From NCBI GenBank assembly GCA_913053665.1, contig CAJXGR010000027.1:1-16845 (forward strand): a stretch of DNA of 16,845 nt, read 5' to 3'. The position numbers and the translations under genes are program-made. The notes beneath the pieces are model-generated. The model was not told the DNA's origin, did no database searches, and saw nothing but the letters and a program-made list of their open reading frames with translations. The stretch comes from an uncultured Spirochaetia bacterium. GTDB taxonomy: Bacteria; Spirochaetota; UBA6919. Positions 1-5,916 of this stretch are shown one piece after another (within the stretch, counting starts at the first letter, position 1; every line of letters starts with the position of its first letter).

Positions 1-908
1 AAGAGACTGAAGTGGATCTCAAGAATCCTATGGACATTGCCTCTCAGATGGAAGCCGCCATGCAGGCCCAAAAAACAGGTCATGTGGAACGCAAACGAAT
101 TAGTACTAAAAATATACTCTTTGTAATGAGCGGTGCGTTTCAGGGCATGACAGACATCATCAGAAAGCGTCTGAATGCACAAACCCTGGGGTTTTCGTTT
201 GACGGGAAAGAAGAGAGTAATGATAAGGAAAACTGGCTGGAACATGTGGCCAAACAGGATCTTATTGACTATGGCTTTGAGTCGGAGTTTGTAGGACGTC
301 TTCCTGTCATCGCTGTACTCAATGAATTAGGTGTCGACGGACTTTACAAGATCCTTGCCAATCCTAAAAGCAGTGTGATTCTTGGAAAGAAAAGAGATTT
401 CTCCGCTTATGGTATTCACCTTGACTTTGAGGATAAGGCTTTAGAAAAAATCGCCTCCATCGCTCATCTTGAGAAAACAGGGGCTCGAAGCCTTGTGAGT
501 GTCCTTGAAAAGATACTCATCAAGTTTGAGAAGTACCTTCCATCAACTACTATAAAAAAATTAGTCGTAACAGAAGAGCTTGTTACTGATCAAGAAAAGG
601 TTCTGAGGAAACTGCTCGCTGATGAAGCCGTGAAACGTATCACGGAAGAGTTTTCCAAAGATCACGGTATTCAGCTGAACTTCACTGCCGACGCTTTGGA
701 TTTTATCCAATCAGCCACTAAAGACACTCATCAATCCAGTTATGATTTCATCCACAAACGTTTACAGAACTATGAATATGGTCTAAAACTCCTGGGGCGA
801 TCGGACTTTCAAATCTCCAAAGACCTCCTCGAAAACTACCAGAGATATTTAGACGATCTCATCAAAAAGTCCTATGATGGCCAAAAGAAAGATACGGCCT
901 CCAGCTAA
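1..908 (+). CDS. ClpX-like AAA+ ATPase, 3' part (5' end outside window)
   Basis: C-terminal part of an ATP-dependent unfoldase related to ClpX, presumably cytosolic. The frame is open to the window edge. A GTG at 12 could be read as a start, but the Walker A and Walker B part of the AAA+ module is missing, so the gene must begin upstream. Counting from that GTG, the sensor-1 region is at about 34-44 (NILFVMSGAF, like ClpX ILF-GGAF). The arginine finger is R96 in EFVGRLPV, and sensor-2 is R159 in KTGARS. Residues 180-298 go beyond a normal ClpX C-terminus, and residues 219-260 resemble the small AAA+ domain at 134-175. Nothing of a zinc-binding N-domain is visible. The stop lies 25 nt before larC, so the two may be co-transcribed. 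The family is clear; substrate and partner protease are unknown. Confidence 0.85.
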   Translation, partial: ETEVDLKNPMDIASQMEAAMQAQKTGHVERKRISTKNILFVMSGAFQGMTDIIRKRLNAQTLGFSFDGKEESNDKENWLEHVAKQDLIDYGFESEFVGRLPVIAVLNELGVDGLYKILANPKSSVILGKKRDFSAYGIHLDFEDKALEKIASIAHLEKTGARSLVSVLEKILIKFEKYLPSTTIKKLVVTEELVTDQEKVLRKLLADEAVKRITEEFSKDHGIQLNFTADALDFIQSATKDTHQSSYDFIHKRLQNYEYGLKLLGRSDFQISKDLLENYQRYLDDLIKKSYDGQKKDTASS

Positions 909-933
909 GCCCATGTCTGAAAAGGAAAACAAA

Positions 934-2103
934 ATGTCCATCCTCTACTTTGACGCCTTTTCTGGGGCTAGCGGTGATATGATTCTGGGAAGTCTCATCC
1001 ACCTGGGTCTTGACTTTAATTACTTGCAAAGCGAACTTGCTAAACTCCCTCTGAAAGGCTATAAGATCAGTTGTCATCCCAAGAAAATGTCTTCTATTGA
1101 AGGAATCAAGTTTAACGTTGAGTATCACCCCGAAACTAAACACCGTCATCTTAAAGATATACAAGAAATTATCACTCACTCATCCCTGGATTCATTTGTT
1201 AAACAGAAATCAATAGAGATATTCGAGGTGATTGCTGAGGCTGAAGCCAAGATACACGGTACCACTAAAGATAAAATCCACTTTCATGAGGTGGGGGCAA
1301 TGGATTCTATCATTGATATTGTGGGTAGCTGTATAGCATTGTATTCTATTGGTACGGACAAGATCATGTCCTCTCCATTGCCCCTTGGAAGAGGTTTTGT
1401 GGATTGTGCACACGGCAAAATGCCTCTACCAGCCCCTGCTACCCTTGAGATCCTTAAGGATTTCCCCTGCTACGGGGTGGATCGAGAAGGAGAGTTTGTC
1501 ACACCTACAGGTGCCGCTATATTGAAATGCTGGGTGGATGAAGTGAGGGAGTTTCCAAATATGTCTATCCTTAAGTCAGGCTATGGTTCCGGCACTGCGG
1601 AGAGGGAAATCCCTAATATGCTTAGAGTTGTGATGGGAGAGGAAATAGTAAAAGAGACTCTTAAAAAAAAACTCCTTTTAATAGAAACCAACATCGATGA
1701 TCTGAACCCTGAAATATTAGCCCATGTCTCTGAAAGACTCTTTGAGAAGGGTGCACTGGATGTCTACACTACAGCTATTGCCATGAAGAAGGGTAGAAAC
1801 GGGATCAAGTTATCCGTATTGCTGGATAGCCTTCTGGAACGACCTATTCTTGACATCCTGTTTCGAGAAACTACAACTATTGGCCTTCGGAAGATGTGGG
1901 TGGAGCGTGAAGAACTTCAGAGAAGGGAAATCATCTTTGAGAGTTCTTTCGGGGCAGTCCCCATAAAGGAAAGTTACTATAATAAAGATCGAATCACCTA
2001 TAAGCCAGAGTTTGAATGCCTGAAGAAAATCTCCATCAGGAAGAACATCCCTCTCAGAAACCTTTACAACCTCATCCTCTCAGAGTATAAACAGAAAAAA
2101 TGA
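934..2103 (+). CDS. larC: LarC, nickel-pincer cofactor cyclometallase (nickel insertion)
   Basis: LarC inserts nickel into the pyridinium bisthiocarboxylic acid mononucleotide at the expense of CTP. This is the last step in making the nickel-pincer cofactor of LarA-type racemases; larA, larB and larE are not in the window. I chose the ATG at 934 because family proteins begin here (MSILYFDAFSGASGDM) and an AAGGA lies 7 nt upstream. ATGs at 874 and 913 would add a basic tail unlike the family, the first one overlapping the preceding gene. Visible motifs: HFHEVGAMDS (116-125), GRGFVDCAHGKMPLPAP (152-168), FVTPTGAA (188-195), ETNIDDLNPE (251-260) and AMKKGRNG (283-290). The protein is one continuous 389-residue frame, whereas Lactiplantibacillus plantarum joins LarC1 and LarC2 by ribosomal frameshift. 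A run of nine A (1663-1671) lies at that domain junction. Confidence 0.93.
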   Translation: MSILYFDAFSGASGDMILGSLIHLGLDFNYLQSELAKLPLKGYKISCHPKKMSSIEGIKFNVEYHPETKHRHLKDIQEIITHSSLDSFVKQKSIEIFEVIAEAEAKIHGTTKDKIHFHEVGAMDSIIDIVGSCIALYSIGTDKIMSSPLPLGRGFVDCAHGKMPLPAPATLEILKDFPCYGVDREGEFVTPTGAAILKCWVDEVREFPNMSILKSGYGSGTAEREIPNMLRVVMGEEIVKETLKKKLLLIETNIDDLNPEILAHVSERLFEKGALDVYTTAIAMKKGRNGIKLSVLLDSLLERPILDILFRETTTIGLRKMWVEREELQRREIIFESSFGAVPIKESYYNKDRITYKPEFECLKKISIRKNIPLRNLYNLILSEYKQKK

Positions 2104-2127
2104 GGCAAAATGTTCCTGGAAAAGCCA

Positions 2128-2155
2128 TTGCTTTTCAATGAAAACTTGTTATCTT
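2128..2155 (+). promoter_or_regulatory. Possible sigma70-type promoter of the leuCD operon
   Basis: TTGCTT at 2128-2133, a 16-nt spacer and TATCTT at 2150-2155 stand 55 nt before the leuC start, in the 107-nt gap after larC. Two small overlapping palindromes lie here: CATTG-CTTTT-CAATG (2126-2140) and TTTTC-AAT-GAAAA (2132-2144). The second sits between the two promoter boxes and could be an operator. Neither is followed by a T run, so they do not look like a larC terminator. The box matches are modest, so this is tentative. Confidence 0.35.
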
Positions 2156-2210
2156 TAATGGCCTAAATAATCGACCAAGAAAAATGACTTTTCCCTTGTG
2201 AGGTAAAGCT

Positions 2211-3512
2211 ATGGGAATGACGATCACTGAGAAAATCCTGGCTAACAAGTCCAAACGAACCACCGTCCAACCGGGAGAAAACGTGTGGGTCGACGTGGAC
2301 GTCCTGATGACCCATGACGTTTGTGGACCAGGGACTATCGGAGTGTTTAAAGAGCATTTCGGCTCGGACGCCAAGATTTGGGACAAAGAAAAAGTCGTTA
2401 TCATCCCGGATCACTATATATTTACTGCCGACGAGAAATCCCATCGAAACGTTGATATACTCAGGGATTTCGCCAACGAGCAATCCTTAAAATACTATTA
2501 TGACGTGGGTACATCTAACTACAAAGGCGTCTGTCATGTTGCTCTAGTCGAAGAAGGGCACACGCGACCGGGTGAAGTCATGTTTGGAACAGACTCACAT
2601 ACCTGTACAGCAGGAGCTTTTGGTGAGTTTGCGACTGGTATTGGGAATACAGAAGCAGGATTTATCATGGGGGCAGGCAAGCTTTGGCTCAAAGTTCCAG
2701 AGACCATGAAGTTCATTTTCGAGGGTGAGCTTCCACCTTACGTGATGGCAAAAGACTTGATCCTTAAGATCATTGGTGACATTGGTGTGGACGGGGCCAC
2801 TTATCGATCTATGGAGTTTTCTGGTGATGGAGTCTACTCTCTGGATATGGAGGAACGTATGACCCTTTGTAACATGGTCATTGAGGCTGGTGGAAAAAAT
2901 GGTGTCATCGCTCCCGACGAAAGAACCCTGGATTTTGTGAAAAAAAGATCGAACAAGCCCTTTGAAGTGGTTCTCAACGATGAGGATGCTAAATATCACT
3001 CTGTGAAAGCCTATCGATCCAGTGAAATCGAACCGATGGTGGCTAAACCTCATTCTCCCGATAATAAAGCCCTGGCAAGGGAGCTTAAAGATGTAAAGCT
3101 CAGCCAAGCCTATATAGGATCCTGTACAGGCGGGAAAATGGCTGACTTCAAAGCCGCCGCTCGTCTATTGAAAGGGCATAAGGTATCGATTAAGACTATT
3201 GTTGTCCCTGCTACAAAGGAAGTGGAGGAGGGCCTTAAGTCGGAAACTATTGATGGAACGTCTTTATGGGATATTTTCCTCGAAGCGGGAACAGAAGGTA
3301 TTGGTAAACCCGGTTGTCAGGCATGCTTAGGCGGTCCTTTGGACACTTTTGGCCGTCTCAATCAGGAAGAGATCTGTATCTCAACAACCAATCGTAATTT
3401 CCCGGGACGGATGGGATCAAGACAATCACAAGTCTATCTGGCCTCCCCTTTAACCGTAGCGGCCTCAGCAATCACTGGAAGGATAACAGATCCGCGGGAA
3501 TATATGGAGTAA
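2211..3512 (+). CDS. leuC: 3-isopropylmalate dehydratase large subunit
   Basis: Large subunit of isopropylmalate isomerase, which converts 2-isopropylmalate to 3-isopropylmalate in leucine synthesis; it works with LeuD in the cytosol. It is an aconitase-superfamily protein of 433 residues. The [4Fe-4S] ligands are visible as C305 (GSCTGG), C369 and C372 (GCQACLGG). Other family signatures are FGTDSHTCTAGAFG (125-138) and STTNRNFPGRMGS (391-403). GAGGT lies 6 nt before the ATG at 2211. From memory, the sequence around MTHDVCGPGTIG, PDHYIFTADEKSHRNVDI and EERMTLCNMVIEAGGKNG is very like the plant chloroplast large subunit (IIL1). That suggests the plant-like subgroup rather than the longer E. 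coli type. The leuD start follows 3 nt after the stop. Homoaconitase activity cannot be excluded from sequence alone, but LeuC is much the best call. Confidence 0.94.
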   Translation: MGMTITEKILANKSKRTTVQPGENVWVDVDVLMTHDVCGPGTIGVFKEHFGSDAKIWDKEKVVIIPDHYIFTADEKSHRNVDILRDFANEQSLKYYYDVGTSNYKGVCHVALVEEGHTRPGEVMFGTDSHTCTAGAFGEFATGIGNTEAGFIMGAGKLWLKVPETMKFIFEGELPPYVMAKDLILKIIGDIGVDGATYRSMEFSGDGVYSLDMEERMTLCNMVIEAGGKNGVIAPDERTLDFVKKRSNKPFEVVLNDEDAKYHSVKAYRSSEIEPMVAKPHSPDNKALARELKDVKLSQAYIGSCTGGKMADFKAAARLLKGHKVSIKTIVVPATKEVEEGLKSETIDGTSLWDIFLEAGTEGIGKPGCQACLGGPLDTFGRLNQEEICISTTNRNFPGRMGSRQSQVYLASPLTVAASAITGRITDPREYME

Positions 3513-3515
3513 ATC

Positions 3516-4052
3516 ATGAGTGATAAAGTAACAGGGAAGATATTTGTTTTGGGAGACAATATAGATACGGATCAAATCATTCCGGCCCAATATCTTAACC
3601 TCCTCCCCACTGATCCTGAAGAACGAAAGAAGCTTGGCAGTTACGCTTTAGTTGGACTACCCAAAAACTCGTTATCATTTATTGAGGAGGGGCAGTATGA
3701 GGCGTCCTGCCCTATTATTATCGCCGGGAAGAACTTTGGATGCGGCTCGTCGAGGGAACATGCTCCTATATCCCTGAATGCGGCAGGGGTTCGGCTTATA
3801 ATCGCGGAATCCTACTCTCGTATATTCTTTCGTAATTCGGTGAACGCTGGTTTGTTGTACCCATTTACCAGTTCTAAACGCCTATGCGATGAAATGAAGA
3901 CTGGAGAAGAAGTTGAAGTGGATTTGGATGCTAAAACCTTTACCCATAAACCTAGTGGGAAAGTCTACCACTTAGACTCTCTTGGAGATGCTGAAACCAT
4001 TATCCAATGTGGTGGAATCTTTGAATACGCCAAAAAATATGGCACAAATTAA
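3516..4052 (+). CDS. leuD: 3-isopropylmalate dehydratase small subunit
   Basis: Small (swivelling) subunit of isopropylmalate isomerase, partner of LeuC. The 178-residue length is normal. Family motifs are GDNIDTDQIIPAQYL (13-27), which holds the substrate-recognition loop, and GKNFGCGSSREHAP (71-84), the phosphate/carboxylate-binding segment. As with LeuC, the segment LGSYALVGLP (40-49) and the insert before it recall the plant small subunits. The ATG at 3516 is supported by a GGAG (3506-3509) that overlaps the end of leuC. The two genes are therefore probably translationally coupled, which would suit subunits needed in equal amounts. No leuA, leuB or leucine attenuator is visible in the window. 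Confidence 0.94.
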   Translation: MSDKVTGKIFVLGDNIDTDQIIPAQYLNLLPTDPEERKKLGSYALVGLPKNSLSFIEEGQYEASCPIIIAGKNFGCGSSREHAPISLNAAGVRLIIAESYSRIFFRNSVNAGLLYPFTSSKRLCDEMKTGEEVEVDLDAKTFTHKPSGKVYHLDSLGDAETIIQCGGIFEYAKKYGTN

Positions 4053-4061
4053 GGTTATTCT

Positions 4062-5177
4062 ATGGACAGTAAGGATTTAAAAAGCAAATACTTCAAGGCC
4101 AATATAGGAGATTTCCAGAACTCTTTTGAGTTCATGGGAATGACTTATGAAAAGGTGGAAGATCTGCGTTACGGGACAAACCCTCATCAAGGGGGAGCTA
4201 TTTATCGTCCCAAACGGGATCATTTGACTTTCGGTCAATATGAGACCTTGAAATCCGGGAAAGGGGGACTCTCGCAAACCAATGTGGAAGACCTGAATTA
4301 CGCCGTAAAGATATTGAAATATATGACTGCAAGGGCTTCCGTTGTCATGAAACATTTAAACCCCAGTGGAGCCAGTGTTGCAACTCAAGACGAATCTCTC
4401 AAACAAGTCTACATCAACGCCAGGGATGCCGACCCCCAAGCCGCCTTTGGTGGAGTGGTCGCCTTCAACGAACAGGGGGATGCTGAAACAGCCGATGAGA
4501 TCATGTCCAGCGTGATCGAAGTGGTTGCAGCCCCTGACTTTACTCAAGATGCCATCGATATTTTCCATGATTTCCCGCACTATAAAAGAAATAAGCATAT
4601 ACGTATCCTTAAACTCTCTAATATAGAAGGTCTTGCCAAGTTCATAGGTGATGAAACCCCTGTGAAAGAGGCTAAAATCCTGCAGGATGGTTCCATTATC
4701 CTTTCTGACCCATATCTCACGAAAATACGTAATCGTAATGATCTGATTCAAGCATATAATCAGCATAAGGATAAAGGTGATATCAAGTGTGAGAGGACAC
4801 CGACGAATAAAGAATATAAGGATCTCCTGTTCTCATGGTATGTCAACTTAAGTGTCCGTTCCAATGGGGTCGTTATCGTTAAGAATGGTATGACTTTAGC
4901 AGTGGGTACGGGAGAGCAGGATCGTGTGGGGGCTGTTGAGCAGGCGATTCTTAAGGCAAAAAATAAATATAAAGGCAAAGAGACTCTGGAAGGGGCTGTC
5001 ATCTCTTCTGACGGGTTTTTCCCATTCAGGGATTCGATAGATCGTATTGCAGGCACAGGTATCAAGGCCATCGTCCAACCTGGAGGATCTGTGAGTGACT
5101 ATCCTGTGATAGAGGCCTGTAACGAGCATGGTCTGGCCATGGTTTTCACTGATGAACGATGTTTTTCCCACCACTAG
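4062..5177 (+). CDS. Stand-alone AICAR transformylase (PurH C-terminal domain only)
   Basis: Phosphoribosylaminoimidazole-carboxamide formyltransferase, which transfers the formyl group of 10-formyl-tetrahydrofolate to AICAR in purine synthesis. All 371 residues correspond to the transformylase half of PurH. The N-terminal IMP cyclohydrolase domain is absent. The catalytic pair is visible as K97-H98 in MKHLNPSGA. Other family segments are RYGTNPHQ (36-43), DPQAAFGGVVAFN (124-136), SNGVVIVKNG (267-276), GTGEQDRVGAVEQAI (282-296), SDGFFPFRDSID (316-327) and QPGGSVSD (339-346). TAAGG at 4050-4054 includes the leuD stop codon and stands 7 nt before the ATG, so the gene is the third cistron of the leuCD operon. 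A separate IMP cyclohydrolase must be encoded elsewhere if purine synthesis is complete. AICAR is also a by-product of histidine synthesis, a possible alternative link. Confidence 0.9.
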   Translation: MDSKDLKSKYFKANIGDFQNSFEFMGMTYEKVEDLRYGTNPHQGGAIYRPKRDHLTFGQYETLKSGKGGLSQTNVEDLNYAVKILKYMTARASVVMKHLNPSGASVATQDESLKQVYINARDADPQAAFGGVVAFNEQGDAETADEIMSSVIEVVAAPDFTQDAIDIFHDFPHYKRNKHIRILKLSNIEGLAKFIGDETPVKEAKILQDGSIILSDPYLTKIRNRNDLIQAYNQHKDKGDIKCERTPTNKEYKDLLFSWYVNLSVRSNGVVIVKNGMTLAVGTGEQDRVGAVEQAILKAKNKYKGKETLEGAVISSDGFFPFRDSIDRIAGTGIKAIVQPGGSVSDYPVIEACNEHGLAMVFTDERCFSHH

Positions 5178-5187
5178 TACAGTGATA

Positions 5188-5216
5188 TAAGCAGGTATTA
5201 ATTCTTAAGCTATAAT
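5188..5216 (+). promoter_or_regulatory. Promoter of the TPR gene
   Basis: A perfect TATAAT at 5211-5216 stands 29 nt before the chosen ATG at 5246, with a weak -35 (TAAGCA, 5188-5193) at 17-nt spacing. The predicted transcript would start near 5223 with a leader of about 23 nt containing the AGGTG ribosome site. The strong -10 and the 68-nt gap suggest the TPR gene is transcribed apart from the leu operon. I see no convincing terminator for the operon in the gap. Confidence 0.5.
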
Positions 5217-5245
5217 ATTCAACTAAAGCCCTAAAGGTGTTTGGA

Positions 5246-5905
5246 ATGTCAGATAAAGAATCTCCAAAAGAAAACAAAGCAGACGAGTGGCGTGGAAAAG
5301 CTTTTATATCCTTATCCAAAGGGGATTTTCATAAAGGGATTGAATATTATTCTAAAGCAATCCAGTTGGATCCAAGGGATTTTGAGGCTTATTACAATCG
5401 GGCTTTAGCCTATGACAATATAGAAGAGCATGACAGGGCCATAAAAGACCTGAATCGGGCATTGGAATTAGATCCTGGCAATGTTGATATTTACTGGCAT
5501 CGGGGGCATGCCTACGACAATATGGGTGAATATACTAGTGCTATCCAGGATTTCACTAGGGTCATCGAGGAGGATCCATCTCATGAAGATGTTTTCTTTT
5601 ATCGAGGTGAGGTCTATTACGCTATGGAAGAGATTGAACAAGCTATTGAAGATTATAATCACTCTATAGAACTGGATGATAGCAATCTTAAAGCCTATAT
5701 CTCACGAGGGATTGCATTGGCAGATCTTGGCCAACTGGATAAGGCTTCCCAGGACTTTACCTCCGTAATTGAGTTGGACCCTAAGAATAGTGAAGCGTAT
5801 TACCTGAGATGCCTGGCCCATAAAGTCATGAAGAAAGATGACCTCGCTGAAAAAGATTACCACAAAGCTATTGAGTTGGGATATGATGTAAATGACAAGC
5901 TTTAG
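5246..5905 (+). CDS. TPR-repeat protein, six tandem repeats
   Basis: A soluble 219-residue protein made almost wholly of tetratricopeptide repeats: six copies of exactly 34 residues, each with the pattern A.Y.RG.A....G....AI.DF..AIELDP. Such proteins are protein-protein interaction scaffolds, and the partner cannot be told from the sequence. There is no signal peptide or membrane segment, so it is probably cytosolic. The short acidic and polar N-terminus (about 15 residues) carries no motif. I chose the ATG at 5246 because AGGTG (5235-5239) lies 6 nt upstream. A GTG at 5237 would start three codons earlier and overlap that ribosome site. The gene has its own TATAAT box and is convergent with the glutamate synthase operon, with only 6 nt between the stops. 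Nothing in the context fixes a function. Confidence 0.85.
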   Translation: MSDKESPKENKADEWRGKAFISLSKGDFHKGIEYYSKAIQLDPRDFEAYYNRALAYDNIEEHDRAIKDLNRALELDPGNVDIYWHRGHAYDNMGEYTSAIQDFTRVIEEDPSHEDVFFYRGEVYYAMEEIEQAIEDYNHSIELDDSNLKAYISRGIALADLGQLDKASQDFTSVIELDPKNSEAYYLRCLAHKVMKKDDLAEKDYHKAIELGYDVNDKL

Positions 5906-5916
5906 CAGGAGCTAAA
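5901..5916. terminator. Small hairpin between convergent genes, holding both stop codons
   Basis: TTTAGC (5901-5906), AGGA, GCTAAA (5911-5916) form a perfect 6-bp stem with a four-base loop. The TAG of the TPR gene (5903-5905) and the TAG of the glutamate synthase gene on the other strand (5912-5914) both lie in the stem. The location suits a bidirectional terminator. However, the stem is short and AT-rich and lacks a T run on either side, so termination here is only a possibility. Confidence 0.3.

Noticed and set aside
12..100. GTG at 12 as the true start of the ClpX-like protein
   Set aside because: The frame is open upstream and the nucleotide-binding half of the AAA+ domain is missing, so the gene almost certainly continues beyond the window.
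874..933. Longer start for larC at 874 or 913
   Set aside because: The ATG at 874 overlaps the upstream gene, and both upstream ATGs add a basic or polar tail absent from LarC proteins. The ATG at 934 has AAGGA at 7 nt and matches the family N-terminus.
2595..3107. 170-residue open frame on the minus strand inside leuC
   Set aside because: It lies wholly within leuC and its translation has no recognisable motif. It is the antisense shadow of a well-conserved gene.
4356..4766. 136-residue minus-strand open frame inside the AICAR transformylase gene
   Set aside because: No motif, no ribosome site that I can see, and fully covered by a conserved coding frame.
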